Source: Psychrobacter sp. JCM 18901
GTDB lineage: Bacteria > Pseudomonadota > Gammaproteobacteria > Pseudomonadales > Moraxellaceae
NCBI RefSeq assembly: GCF_000586435.1
Contig: NZ_BAWH01000019.1
Location: forward strand, 1 to 64,000
Reading direction: 5' to 3'
DNA: 64,000 nucleotides
The position numbers and the translations under genes are program-made. Each line of letters begins with the position of its first letter. The first letter of the stretch is position 1. The notes below the pieces were generated by a model that made no database searches, was not told the origin of the DNA, and worked only from the letters and a program-made list of their open reading frames with translations. This document shows positions 30,603 to 41,086 of the stretch, piece by piece.

Positions 30603-31239
30603 ATGAGACGCTATACTAATAGATTTATTAATGAACATAATCTGATATCTGGCCGTGTGCTCTCGGCGATCGTGGTATTGCCGTTATCGTTAACGATTGC
30701 CGCTTGTAGTCAACCTAACTCCGCTGCTGCTGACTCAACACCAGCGACTGAGCCAACTGTTGCTACGCACACGGAGCAACCAACAGCTGAAATAATGCCA
30801 GTCAGCGCTCCTTCAGATACCCAATCAACTATCCTAAAAAATATCTCAGCCACCGTCTATAAAGATGCGAATTGTGGCTGCTGCAAAGAATGGGTCGGTT
30901 ATGCCGAAGGTCATGGTTTAAACGCAACTGCACAGAATGTCGAAGACGTGTCCTTGTTTAAAGAGCGATACAGCGTACCGCAGCAAATGCGCTCTTGCCA
31001 TACCACCGTCACTACTGATGGCTACGTATTTGAAGGTCATGTCCCTGCTAAGTATATGGCGCAGTTCCTAAAAAAACCCGCCAAGTGATGCGATTGGCCT
31101 TGCTGTCCCGAGCATGCCAGTCGGTAGCCCAGGTATGGAATACCAAGATAAATTTATGCCATATAAAGTGATGCAGCTTAATAAAGATGGCTCAACAGCT
31201 ATTTATGCAACTATTGACTCACCGCAGCAGCAAATCTAG
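30603..31239 (+). CDS. DUF411 metal-binding lipoprotein (one frameshift)
   Basis: A lipobox-like L-T-I-A-A-C near residue 35 suggests a lipoprotein, followed by a Pro/Thr/Ala-rich linker. The DUF411 domain has C-G-C-C-K-E-W near residues 90-96 and S-C-H-T-T near 128. Reading the 7-A run near 31071-31077 as 6 restores the family end: A-I-G-L-A-V-P-S-M-P-V-G-S-P-G-M-E, stopping at 31239 (211 residues). Such proteins occur in copper-resistance clusters and probably bind copper in the envelope. Confidence 0.85.
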
Positions 31240-31356
31240 CTTGGTTGTCGTTTAAATAGCTTATCCAGCTCTATTAATAAGCGGCCAAAGTCATAGACTT
31301 AGCTGATAAATATAGACTCGACTCTCACTTTATAGATATAAATCAGGTGAATTATT

Positions 31357-33058
31357 ATGAACACAACTATGTTTAACCGCAGGCGTTTTTTTGACAGGAT
31401 CTTCTACCTTGTTAGGGGCATCCATGCTGTCCACCCTACCGTCTATTGCCAATAGTGCGCTCGGTAAAGGCCAGCAGAATGTAGCCATCAACAGTGATAA
31501 AGCCGACCATATCGTACCTATCTTAACTGGGAATGAGTTTGATCTGTATGTCAGCAAGAAGCCCGTCACTGTCAATGGCAAGTCGAGTATGGCAACACTG
31601 ATTAATGACTCGCTACCAGCACCAACGCTAAAGATGCGTGAAGGCGATACCGTAACTATCCGTGTTCATAACCAGATGAATGAGTCAACCTCTATTCATT
31701 GGCATGGCTTGCTGGTACCTTTTGAGATGGATGGGGTGCCAGGTATCAGTTTCGATGGTATTCCCGCGAACAGCACCTTTACCTATAAATTCAAACTTAA
31801 ACAATCAGGCACCTATTGGTATCACTCACACAGTGGCTTTCAAGAGCAAACCGGTATGCTTGGTGCTATCGTCATTGAACCCAAAGGCCGTGAGCGTCAT
31901 CCTATCGAGGAAGACCATGTAATCGTGCTGAGTGATTGGACGCACCGCGATCCGCACAATCTCTTGAAATTGCTCAAACAGCGCGCTGACTTTGATAATT
32001 ATCATCTGCCAGATTTCAAAAAAAACTATTGTCTGATATCGCCGCAACAGATTTAGAAGCCGCTTATGACAAGCGCAAAATGTGGAATCAGATGCGCATG
32101 ATGCCGACGGATTTTACTGATTTATCTGGCGAAAAGACCTTTACCTATCTGATGAATGGTAAGACCACAGCGGCTAATTGGACAAAGCTAGTAAAAGCAG
32201 GACAGCCCGTTAAATTACGCTTTATCAATGCTTCAGCGCAAACCATTTTTGATGTGCGTATACCGGGTCTCAAAATGACTGTGGTGGCAACAGATGGTAT
32301 TGATGTCGCACCTGTTGCGATTGATGATTTCCGCATTGGCGTGGCTGAGACCTATGATGTCATCGTCACGCTACTCAAGATGCACATACCATATTTGCCC
32401 AAAATATCGATCGTTCAGGCTATGTCGCGACCACGCTTGCGACCAAGAAAGGCGCTCGTGCTGCAATACCTGCTATGGATCAGATCGAATGGCTGACCAT
32501 GGCCGATATGATGGGTGCGATGGGTGATAAAGCTACAAAGCAAAGCATGCCAAGACCGAGTATGACTTTAAATCTGATATGCGTGTCGACAGTCCACGTA
32601 TGAACCTAGATGATCCCGGTATCAACCTGCGTAATATCAATCGTGACGTACTGAATTATAGTCAGCTGCGCTCTGTCGATGAGGCCATATTTGTAGAGCA
32701 GCGTAAGCCTACCCGAGAGATTGAGCTACATTTAACGGGTAACATGGAGCGCTATATTTGGGCTTTAGATGGTGTCATGTTTAAGGATGCAACGCCTGTC
32801 AATATTAAGCCAAACGAGCGTGTGCGTATTACCTTAGTCAATGACACGATGATGAACCATCCTATGCATCTGCATGGTATGTGGAGCGACTTGCGCACGC
32901 CATCTGGAGACTTTCAAGTACGTAAACATACGATTGTAGTTCAACCAGCGCAAAAGATTAGCTTTGATGTGACGGGAGAAGTTGGACGATGGGCGTGGCA
33001 TTGCCATCTGCTTTATCACATGGAAGCCGGCATGTTCAGAGAAGTTGCCGTCGTTTAA
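31357..33058 (+). CDS. copA: CopA-type multicopper oxidase (four frameshifts)
   Basis: A periplasmic multicopper oxidase exported by Tat: R-R-R-F near residue 8, with L-T-G restored when a 7-T run near 31387-31393 is read as 6. Copper ligands are H-W-H-G near 113, H-S-H-S near 156, H-P-M-H-L-H-G near 500 and H-C-H-L-L-Y-H-M-E-A-G-M near 547. Further breaks: an 8-A run near 32018-32025 (needs 6 or 9) and missing C near 32373 (V-T-P-T-Q-D-A-H) and near 32535 (D-K-A-Y-K-A-K-H). Joined, about 567 residues. It oxidises Cu(I) in the periplasm as part of copper resistance. Confidence 0.9.
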
Positions 33059-33083
33059 CAAACCTTCGAATATGAGGCTTATT

Positions 33084-34098
33084 ATGAAAATATCTAAGAA
33101 AAACCTGTCATTCATTGGTTTGTCATCGCTAGTCTTGCTCACATCCTCTTTTGCAACAGCTGCTGAGATGTCGAATATGGATCATAGTGGCATGGATATG
33201 TCTGGTATGGATCATAGCGGCATGGATATGTCAGGTGATATATCTGATATGGATCATAGCGGCATGGACATGTCGGGCGATATGTCTGATATGGATCACA
33301 GCAGCATGGATATGTCGGGCGATATGTCTGATATGGATCACAGTGGCATGGATCATGGCAGTATGGATATATCTGGTATGCAAGGCGGGCAGCCACCAGC
33401 TGATGCTCGCAGTCCAGACTATTCAAATGGGGTTCCCTACGGACAGTATGGTAAGCCAATGATGATGGACAGCATGCCATTATGGGGAGTGTCAGTAGAC
33501 GACTTGGGCTATCAGTTTGATGAAGACCAAATCAACTTTGAGGCGACGGGTTGGTATGGTACTGATAGCAATCGTATAAGACTACGCACGGAAGGTAGTG
33601 CTCAGACTAAAGATGATAAAGGAATCGATAGCTTAAGCTCCCTTGCTTATTGGAAACCACTGAGCATTTTTTTGGAATGGTGAAGCTGGTGTCGCTTACG
33701 ATACTGAAAACGACAACGCTGCCGTAATGGCAGGTATTGTCGGTACCGCGCCTTATTTTATAGAAACGGATGCGAGAGCCTACTTATATACCGATGGTCA
33801 ACTTCGTCTTGATCTGGGCGCAGAGTACGAATGGCGTTTGGATCAGCATTGGGTAGTCATACCGGAGGTTGGACTGACTGCCTTTAGTAAAGATGACCAT
33901 GATAATGGTATTACCAAGGGCTTTAATGAGATGGAAGCTGAGGTTAGGCTGACTTACGAGACGTTCAGTCGCCAGCTAGCCCCTTATGTAGGTGTTAGTT
34001 ATGAGACAGCGCTTGGCAAGGCTCGTGGCCAAAGACGTCAAGAAAATGAATCAGTTGATAGCAGTAGTTTGACTGCGGGGGTTAAATTCTGGTTTTAA
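33084..34098 (+). CDS. copB: CopB outer-membrane copper-resistance protein (one frameshift)
   Basis: A signal peptide (about residues 1-27) is followed by about a dozen Met/Asp/His-rich repeats of the form M-D-H-S-G-M-D-M-S-G (33172-33380), then a C-terminal beta-barrel domain of the CopB type ending K-F-W-F. The written frame breaks at a 7-T run near 33666-33672; with 6 it continues I-F-W-N-G-E-A-G-V-A-Y-D-T. Joined length is 337 residues. It follows copA by 25 bases, the usual order, and probably binds or exports copper at the outer membrane. Confidence 0.9.
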
Positions 34099-34141
34099 CT
34101 GTCTACCCATTTTAATTTAACAAAACAATGGAGGTCATATC

Positions 34142-34609
34142 ATGGAAGCTGCTAAGCAAAAAAATATGAACCCTTATGTAAAATTTACCTTAATGATTCT
34201 GACATCGACTGTCATCATGTATATCATGATGTACTTCAATACCTACCAGTGGGATCACATTTACTTTAGTGAAACCCGAGCTTATATGGCGCTATACATG
34301 GGTGCCGGTATGGCAGTCGTCATGTTGGCATTTATGACCAATATGTATAAGAAGACCAAGGTCAATTTGATGATCTATGGTCTAAGTGTATTGATGTTTG
34401 TAGTTGGTATTTGGGGCGTTAGATCTCAAGGGACTGTCGATCAAGTCGATTGGATGCAGGCGATGATACCGCATCACTCGATTGCCATTCTCACCAGTAG
34501 TCGCGCTGATATTGAAGATCCGCGTGTGCAACAGCTTGCTGATGATATTATAAAAGCTCAAAAACGTGAAATTGATGAAATGAAACAGTTGATTGATGAG
34601 CTTGAATAA
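34142..34609 (+). CDS. DUF305-domain membrane protein
   Basis: An intact 155-residue protein. Three hydrophobic segments (about residues 13-30, 45-65 and 75-95) are followed by a DUF305 helix with D-W-M-Q-A-M-I-P-H-H-S near residues 107-116. The H-H pair and Met residues suit copper or silver binding. It is a usual companion of CopA/CopB and ends the copper operon; AATGGAGG gives a strong ribosome site. Confidence 0.85.
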   Translation: MEAAKQKNMNPYVKFTLMILTSTVIMYIMMYFNTYQWDHIYFSETRAYMALYMGAGMAVVMLAFMTNMYKKTKVNLMIYGLSVLMFVVGIWGVRSQGTVDQVDWMQAMIPHHSIAILTSSRADIEDPRVQQLADDIIKAQKREIDEMKQLIDELE

Positions 34610-34644
34610 GAGAATGGTGTACCAGTGAACGCTGCGAAAAGCGA

Positions 34645-34868
34645 TTACTTTTTTTTCTGCTCAGACGCTCAATGACCCAGCCTGCTAGTGGGAAGGAAAC
34701 TAGCTGTGTCAATGGAACGAGTATGATGGTTTCAATTAATACCACCACTGGCAGGCTTAATCCTTGGGTCACAGGCTTCAATAACGTCAATACGATTAGG
34801 AGCGTTGGATAAAGTCCGACATATCCTATCAATATGCGTATAAGTCTGTCTTTGGAATTCTGATTCAT
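34645..34868 (-). CDS. Small two-helix membrane protein, about 74 aa (3' frameshift)
   Basis: Two hydrophobic segments (about residues 13-28 and 38-62), then A-G-W-V-I-E-R-L-S-R-K-K. As written the frame runs on into the DUF305 gene, but a run of 8 T at 34649-34656 read as 6 or 9 gives a stop right after the Arg-Lys tail. That is more likely, since the overlapping tail looks like an antisense shadow. Function unknown. Confidence 0.65.
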
Positions 34869-34905
34869 TGCCTACTACCTATTGATAAAACGATAAAAGA
34901 AAAAC

Positions 34906-34940
34906 CTTTAAGCGACAAAAACAATAATTGTCGCTTAAAG
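34906..34940. terminator. Hairpin, possible terminator
   Basis: A perfect 13-bp stem (CTTTAAGCGACAA at 34906-34918 with TTGTCGCTTAAAG at 34928-34940). It lies between two minus-strand genes and may end transcription or shield the small membrane-protein gene. Confidence 0.5.
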
Positions 34941-34985
34941 ATTGACTGTCTGTGAATATCCAACAAGTCACAAATTTATAAATGA

Positions 34986-35017
34986 AAATAAGGCCATTAG
35001 TATTAATGGCCTTATCT
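34986..35017 (-). terminator. Terminator after the Old Yellow Enzyme gene
   Basis: A perfect 12-bp stem (ATAAGGCCATTA at 34988-34999 with TAATGGCCTTAT at 35004-35015). Read on the minus strand it is followed by TTTTCATTT, close after the stop of the flavin oxidoreductase gene. Confidence 0.75.
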
Positions 35018-35039
35018 CAGTCACTGTTTATGTACTTTG

Positions 35040-36180
35040 CTATTCTTGATAGTAAGGATAATCACTGTAGCCCACATCAGTACCACCATACATCGTGGTA
35101 GGATCTACTTCATTCAATGGCCAGTTATTGGCAATACGCTCTGGCAGATCAGGATTGGCGATAAAAGGACGACCAAACGCGAATAAATCACCGTAGCCTT
35201 TTTCTAAAATGTTCACAGCTTTTTGTACCGTGTACTTGCCAGCATAAATAATACGGCCTGAAAACTCTTCTCTGACTGCTTGATAAAAAGTGTCTGGTAA
35301 ATCAGGCGCATTATCCCAATCAGCTTCTGCAATGGACAAATAAGCAATACCCGCTTGCTCAAGCAATTTGACTGCTTCGACATAGGTATGATGGGGATCT
35401 GACTCTACCAAGCCTAAATACACGCGCGTCTCATCCGTACTCGCAAATAATGGCGCAAAGCGTACGCCTAAACGATCAGCACCCACCACATCACTGACAG
35501 CAGCGACGATTTCTTTTAAGAAGCGCAAACGATTGGTCAACGACCCACCATATTGATCATCACGGTGATTGGTGTGCTCAGAGATAAACTGATTGACCAA
35601 ATAACCGTTAGCACAATGCAGCTCTACCCCATCAAAACCCGCCTCCAATGCATTGCGCGCAGCGGCCGCATACATCGTTACCAACTCACCAACTTCATCG
35701 GTACTGAGAGCGCGTGGCTCACTTGGATCAGCCAATGCACCTGCACCTGGACCTGTTTCAATAAATACTTTGACGTTATCAGCGGTAATATCAGACGGCC
35801 CTACCGGCTGAGCACCATTAGGCTGCAAGCTGGTGTGCGACACACGGCCTACATGCCAAAGCTGAGCAAAAATAATACCGCCTTTGTCATGTACTGCTTG
35901 CGTGACTTTTTTTCCAACCTTCAATTTGGGCTGATGAATGGATACCTGGCGTCCAAGCATAACCTTGACCTCTTGGCTCAATCTGCGTACCTTCCGTCAC
36001 CATAAAGCCTGCTGACGCACGCTGTGCATAATAGCTGGCCATTAAGTCATTAGGGATATTGTCAGGTTGCGTGCTACGAGAGCGTGTCAATGGCGGCATT
36101 ACGATACGGTTGTTGAGCGTATAAGGCCCAAGTGCTACAGAGGAAAATAATGTCTTTGTATCTGGAATAGTTTGTGTCAT
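35040..36180 (-). CDS. Old Yellow Enzyme family alkene reductase, NemA-like (one frameshift)
   Basis: An FMN-dependent NADH:flavin oxidoreductase. The N-terminus has M-P-P-L-T-R-S-R; then come A-Q-L-W-H-V-G-R-V-S-H, L-H-C-A-N-G-Y-L-V-N-Q-F, Y-G-G-S-L-T-N-R-L-R-F (all OYE hallmarks) and F-G-R-P-F-I-A-N-P near the end. A 7-T run near 35906-35912 read as 6 joins the two parts at W-K-K-V-T-Q-A-V-H. Length is 379 residues. It reduces activated C=C bonds or nitro-esters. A LysR gene is divergent. Confidence 0.88.
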
Positions 36181-36354
36181 AAGTATCTCTTTTAAAGCAG
36201 CTGATGGCTTATTATTGAATGTATTGAGCCTGTTTTAATGCTTAGTAGCTCATTTAGTGGCTACTTAAGCAATGTTGGTCAGCATAGCGTTTTGCAGGTA
36301 CAATTAGAAACAACCGTTTCTTGTTTAAGATACAATTATTAATGGTATGAAATT

Positions 36355-37239
36355 ATGAATGGTATGAATCGGCTCGATATCAAGCAACTTAGAGTATTGC
36401 AGGCGCTACTTGATCTAAAAAAACTTGTCGCAAGTCGCACGCAAAATGGGGCTGACCCAACAAGCCATCAGTGAGCAGTTACGCAAGTTACGTGAGGTGT
36501 TTGATGATCGTTTGTTTATTCGTCAAGGCAATAGCATGGTGGCAACACCAAAAGCGCTATCGATGCAGCAACCTATTGACCATATATTAAAGCAGTTGGA
36601 AGATTTGTTAGAGCCAGAGATTTTTATGCCGCACACATATAAAGGCGTCTTTACGATTAGTGCGACTGACTATGCAACACAGGCATTATTACCGCAATTG
36701 TTTAATATTACGCGACGCGATGCACCAGATCTGAAGTTAATCGTCCGTGATTTTGCCTCGGACAATATCAATCAGCTGATTGCAGCAGGCGAGCTTGATT
36801 TGCTGATTACCTTTCCCGAATTTATCCCTGATAACTTATCGTATGTCACTCTGTTTGAAGAACAGCATTTATGCGTGACAGGTTGTGAAAATACCTTTGC
36901 CACAGAGCCATTAACGCTGGCGCAAGTGGCTGCACACGCGCAGCTAGTCGTGTCACCCTCGCGTGCCAATTTACGTGGCTCTCATGATCAATGGTTTGCA
37001 GAAAAAGGTCTAAAACGAAATATTGTGATGTCGGTTCCTAGCTTTTCGGCTGTACCAGATATTTTGCACACCACTGACATGATTGCGTTTTATCCTTCGC
37101 GATTGTTGCCGAGCAGCAAGGTCAAAGAGCTTAAGATTGAAGCGTTGCCCCCCACTTTTAAAGTCATCGCGGCATGGCATCCACGTACAACGACAGCGGC
37201 ATACATCGTTGGTTGATTGAGCAGTTGAGAAATCTATAG
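36355..37239 (+). CDS. LysR-family regulator (two frameshifts)
   Basis: It starts at 36355 or 36364 with L-D-I-K-Q-L-R-V-L-Q-A-L-L-D-L. A 7-A run near 36418-36424 read as 6 leads into N-L-S-Q-V-A-R-K-M-G-L-T-Q-Q-A-I-S-E-Q. A missing C near 37202 restores the end A-I-H-R-W-L-I-E-Q-L-R-N-L. Joined length is 294 residues, normal for LysR. It is divergent from the Old Yellow Enzyme gene, its likely target. Confidence 0.85.
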
Positions 37240-37385
37240 TAATTAACTTAGCTATAGCCAACTTTGAAACGACATCGAAAGTTTTTAAATTCAAACTTGA
37301 TGGAAATAATGTGGTGGCAAACTACGAATAATAAGCGACGTTATCTCTAATTTGATATGCCATTAATAATTGCTGTATTAACCTA

Positions 37386-37427
37386 AAACATCCTTTGATT
37401 CTGAGATTCAAAGGATGTTTTATTTTT
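37386..37427 (+). terminator. Rho-independent terminator after the LysR gene
   Basis: A 13-bp stem (AAACATCCTTTGA at 37386-37398 with TCAAAGGATGTTT at 37408-37420), then TATTTTT. It lies between converging genes, the LysR gene and the DODA gene. Confidence 0.8.
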
Positions 37428-37470
37428 GACAATTACGCTGAAACACTGTGATCTATGCTTTTTAGAATAC

Positions 37471-38298
37471 TTACCCAAACTGAAAGGCAGACAATTGCGT
37501 TTTTAGCACTTGCTGGGAGTAAATCTTTTGCCCTTTGTCACGTCCTGCTGCACCCACCGCTATCATAAGCGGTAACAAATGCTCCTCTGCCCCTAACGGA
37601 TGTGAGTCAAGCGCGTGAGGAGCATTTTTCCAATTGGCCAAGGCCGTGAGTCGTTTATCCGAATCTGCTGATTCTACAGTATTCGTTAGCCATTCATCAA
37701 AATGCTCTGATGATTCAGTAAAACTGGTATCGCCATAACCGCGCATATTATGAAAGCTCATGCCGCTACCGATGATTAGCACACCCTCTGTACGCAATGA
37801 CGCCAATGCCTGACCAGCAGCCAAATGCGCTTGTGGGTCTAAATCATGACGCAGGGATAGTTGGACCACTGGAATATCTGCCTCAGGGAACATTAGCTTG
37901 AGCGGTATAAATACCCCGTGATCAAACCCACGCTCCGCATCTTGTTTATTGCTTACCCCTGCCTCTGTCAGTAGACTACTGACTTTCTCCGCCAATGCTG
38001 GTGCGCCTGAGGCTGGATAAGTCAAACTGTAAGTATGTTCAGGAAAGCCATAATAATCATAAATGAGGTCAGGTTGCTTACTAGCGGTGATACTAAATTC
38101 AGCTGTCTGCCAATGCGCACTAATGATTAAGATAGCCTTTGGTCGCTCAGGCAAACGAGCAGAAATGCTCTTTAAAAACGTTGCCATCTCATACCACGTA
38201 TCCGCTGGTTGCCAATCCATGAAAAAGCACGGCCCTGCACCATGCGGTATAAACAATACAGGCTGGCTGACTGACTCATTAGATAAAAGTGTTGTCAT
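37471..38298 (-). CDS. DODA-type extradiol ring-cleavage dioxygenase
   Basis: An intact 275-residue class III extradiol dioxygenase like E. coli YgiD (4,5-DOPA dioxygenase). Metal and active-site His are seen in F-I-P-H-G-A-G-P near residue 19, I-S-A-H-W near 60, G-F-D-H-G-V-F-I-P near 127 and the C-terminal H-P-L-G-A-E-E-H-L-L-P-L. GGAG lies before the start. It probably cleaves a catechol. A DoxX gene lies 89 bases upstream on the same strand, a common pairing. Confidence 0.88.
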   Translation of the reverse strand: MTTLLSNESVSQPVLFIPHGAGPCFFMDWQPADTWYEMATFLKSISARLPERPKAILIISAHWQTAEFSITASKQPDLIYDYYGFPEHTYSLTYPASGAPALAEKVSSLLTEAGVSNKQDAERGFDHGVFIPLKLMFPEADIPVVQLSLRHDLDPQAHLAAGQALASLRTEGVLIIGSGMSFHNMRGYGDTSFTESSEHFDEWLTNTVESADSDKRLTALANWKNAPHALDSHPLGAEEHLLPLMIAVGAAGRDKGQKIYSQQVLKTQLSAFQFG

Positions 38299-38386
38299 GG
38301 CTTTCTCCTTGTTGCTTGTCTTAAATGGCTATTTTCAAACAGCTTTATTCACGAAAATTGAATAAAGCTATTTACAACTATAAAAC

Positions 38387-38833
38387 CTATCCTAATTTTT
38401 CTGACAATACCTTATCCATACTGAGGGAGCCGCCACCTTGAATAGCTAGAGCAAGCGAAGCCACCATCAATGTTAGCGCGTATTCATAACCACCATTATC
38501 AGCGAACAGCCCATTACTGATATGGACAGAAAAAAATAGCCACCAACATGGTAAAAGCTGCGGCTAAAGCGGCCGGTCTGGTTAGCAAACCTAATACCAT
38601 AGCCAGACCACCGAAGAACTCAGCACCGCCTGCGAGTATTGCCATCAGGTAGCCATGCTCCATACCCATACTGCTTAACCATTGAGCCGTACCTGCCAGT
38701 CCATTGCCACCGAACCAACCAAATAATTTTTGGGCGCCATGGGCTGCTAAAATCAGCCAACGGGTACCCGAAGCACTAAGGCCGCCACTCCAGCTTTTGA
38801 TGACAAAATAGTATCTAATAGTGATGATTTCAT
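38387..38833 (-). CDS. DoxX-family membrane protein (two frameshifts)
   Basis: A four-helix membrane protein. The correct start is the ATG at 38833, with GGAGT upstream (M-K-S-S-L-L-D-T-I). A missing C near 38751 restores V-P-V-G-L-I-L-A-A-H-G-A-Q-K-L-F-G-W-F-G-G, the DoxX hallmark, and a 7-A run near 38525-38531 (T on the coding strand) read as 6 restores the last helix and V-L-S-E-K-L-G at the end. Length is 148 residues. It may help quinone or thiol redox at the membrane. Next to the DODA gene and divergent from a LysR gene. Confidence 0.85.
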
Positions 38834-38994
38834 TGATGCTTACTCCATAAGGTATGATTAAAATAAATAGTGTCGAAAATGATATAGGCACACTTTACTA
38901 TCAACGCTATAAAAGAGTAAGCTCATTTATATTGAATAATTATCAACATACTGTTTATAGTGGATTTGATATCAAGAGAAATATAGGAATAAAT

Positions 38995-39902
38995 ATGGAT
39001 AGAATCGATGCCATGCGCGCTTTTGTCGCGGTAGTAACAGAAGGCAGTTTTAGTAAAGCGGCAATTACGATGCAGCTCTCGCCGCAGCTAGTAAGCAAGT
39101 ATGTGGCAAAGCTAGAGGAGGAACTGCATACTCGCCTGCTCAACCGCACTACGCGCAAAGTCAGCCTCACTGAAGCTGGCAGTCAATACTTTACGCATGC
39201 GCAGCAGATTTTATTGAGTATTGATGAGATGGCATCGCAGCTAGGCGGCTTACAGCAGCATCCTAAAGGCGTCCTGCGAATCAGTGCTCCCGTGTCCTTT
39301 GCCTTAAAGCATATGGCGAAACTCATCACTGATTTTCAGGCGCGCTACCCCTCAGTTACCGTTGATCTGCAGTTGAGTGATCGAAAAGTAGATATCGTTG
39401 AAGAAGGGTTTGATATTGCCCTGCGTATCGGACAGCTCCAAAGCTCGTCACTTATCGCCAAGCAGATTGCTCCGATTCGCGTGGTGTTATGCGCCTCGCC
39501 CGAGTACCTCAAAGCTCATGGCACACCTAAGCAACTTGAGGATTTAGAGTCGCATCGCTATTTGCATTATAGCTATATGAATGTAGAAACTAAGGGTCAA
39601 ATCTACAAATACCTAAAGACCAAACAATTCAAAGAACATAGCGTTTTTCATAGTAATAATGGCGACGTACTCGTTGAAGCAGCTATTGCAGGCGGAGGAT
39701 TGATATTACAGCCGACTTTTATTGCTAGTGAAGCGTTGAGCTCTGGCAAGTTGGTCGTAGTGTTGCCAGAATATGAACCTAGCCCTTTAGGCTTATATGC
39801 CGTCTACGCCCATAGAAAACTACTACCTCACAAAGTCAGATGCTTTATCGACTTTATGACCAACTACTATGCACGCCGCCGTATTGGGATGAGAATATAT
39901 AG
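38995..39902 (+). CDS. LysR-family regulator, CrgA/DmlR-like (3' frameshift)
   Basis: The start at 38995 (M-D-R-I-D-A-M-R-A-F-V-A-V-V) has AGGA ahead. The helix-turn-helix is G-S-F-S-K-A-A-I-T-M-Q-L-S-P-Q-L-V-S-K. The effector domain is intact to residue about 290, then adding one G near 39871 gives the normal end Y-Y-G-T-P-P-Y-W-D. Without it the frame runs 27 residues into a terminator, which is unlikely. Length is 302 residues. It is divergent from the DoxX-DODA pair, its likely target. Confidence 0.87.
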
Positions 39903-39924
39903 CTTTAAACATAGAGACATAAAA

Positions 39925-39958
39925 AAAGCCACGACACATTATGTATCGTGGCTTTCGG
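39925..39958 (+). terminator. Rho-independent terminator
   Basis: A perfect 10-bp stem (AAAGCCACGA at 39925-39934 with TCGTGGCTTT at 39946-39955) with flanking A and T runs. It lies between the converging LysR and NADAR genes and supports the corrected LysR stop at 39902. Confidence 0.8.
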
Positions 39959-39992
39959 TTCAAGCAAACTTAAGCAAGCACTGATTTAATAA

Positions 39993-40728
39993 TCAGATCC
40001 AACCTTCTTCTAATAGGTGCTCAGTATTGCTGATTTTAAAATTATTGCATAAGTCATAGAATGCCATTGGGTCTTCAACATTATCGAGTAATTCTCTTTT
40101 ATGCAGTGCCACAAAAAGCGCCAACGCATACGCCGCACTATGGATAGATTTTTTTAGGATTAAAGGTAATATCAGTAAATCCCTGATATTGAATCACTTC
40201 CTCATGCAGCTGAGGGTTTTGCTTGAGCGCATTCACGTACAACCAATCATAAAATGTCGTTAACGGCTCTACGCCCCATTCCATACCAAAGTAATTGTAG
40301 CCAATGAGCTCGCCCGAGGTCATCAATCGCTCATCCTTTCTGGCTTGTCTTGGTGGCGCGGTAAGCAAATCCGTATAAGGACCACCATCTTCAAAAACCA
40401 TACTGGCTTGAAAAGCATTTTCGACACTATATGGACTGCTATCATGCTCATCAGTAATTTTTAAACTAAACGGACTTAGCGGAAAACTCAGTTTATTACC
40501 AGATTTACTAGACAGCTCTAACACATGCTTAAACCCATACTTTTTACGAATGACTTGCTGTAAGTCATTGATGGATTTTTTCTTTTGTCTGGTCGCAAAT
40601 CCCACATGTCGCTCAAACATAACCATATCCGTTTTTACCAAATTGTCACTATTGACTTTGGGCATGAATACGGGTCTTTGTTCTATCGTATTTGGTACTT
40701 CTTCCATAGTGATGTGCCTTAATATCAA
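39993..40728 (-). CDS. NADAR-domain protein, DarT1-associated antitoxin type, without a DarT partner (one frameshift)
   Basis: It matches the family paired with the DNA ADP-ribosyltransferase DarT1: R-P-V-F-M-P near residue 17, K-K-K-S-I-N-D-L, E-L-S-S-K-S-G-N-K-L, N-A-F-Q-A-S-M-V-F-E-D-G-G-P-Y-T-D-L, then E-P-L-T-T-F-Y-D-W-L-Y-V-N-A-L and F-T-D-I-T-F-N-P-K-K. Reading a 7-A run near 40147-40153 as 6 continues it into S-I-H-S-A-A-Y-A-L-A-L-F-V-A-L and a stop at 39993, about 244 residues. NADAR enzymes remove ADP-ribose from guanine in DNA. No toxin gene flanks it; its neighbours are a LysR gene and a copper ATPase. Start may be 40707. Confidence 0.8.
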
Positions 40729-41055
40729 TGGTCTTGTATAAATGTCTTATGTTAACGGTGCTGATATTACCTGCTGTTGACGGTGTACTCTGTCATTGCT
40801 AGCAGCATTTCTTATTATTGGTATTTTCTTCGCTAGTAGCCAAATACAGTGAATTGATCGAGAGCTATCGAGAGTTATCGAACCCTATCAGTGCTCGCTG
40901 GGCAGTTTATCTTATTATCAGTCATTTATCCTGCCCTATTTTAGAATTAATGCCGCCATACCTTCAACAATAAACCATAATCGAGCTATTTTGAACTTAA
41001 CGATAAATATAAGGCGCTACTATAAACGGGTTTAAAAGTATCCAAAGAAATCTGC
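40729..41055. other. Intergenic region, no gene seen
   Basis: About 330 AT-rich bases upstream of both the NADAR gene and the copper ATPase. No DarT-like or other coding frame is visible in any of the six frames. Confidence 0.5.
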
Positions 41056-41086
41056 TTGACCTTACCATCATGTCAACCTATATGCT
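41056..41086 (+). promoter_or_regulatory. MerR-type promoter for the copper ATPase
   Basis: TTGACC at 41056-41061 and TATGCT at 41081-41086 are 19 bases apart, the long spacing used by MerR-family activators. TTGAC and GTCAA form an inverted pair within the spacer. CueR encoded at 43731 is the likely activator, twisting the promoter when Cu(I) binds. Confidence 0.5.

Noticed and set aside
31089..31350. Gap between the DUF411 gene and the multicopper oxidase as non-coding
   Set aside because: With the 7-A run read as 6, the DUF411 protein continues to 31239, so most of this stretch is coding.
33139..33480. Minus-strand and alternate-frame reading frames through the CopB repeats
   Set aside because: They are rich in Cys/Tyr or Ile/Trp only because the Met-Asp-His repeat is read in the wrong frame.
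34548..34644. C-terminal extension of the small membrane protein over the DUF305 gene
   Set aside because: The sequence here is the antisense of a conserved gene, and an 8-T run correction gives an earlier stop.
37240..37385. Extra gene between the LysR gene and its terminator
   Set aside because: The only frame present is the antisense and tail of the LysR gene; after the corrected stop at 37239 nothing coding remains.
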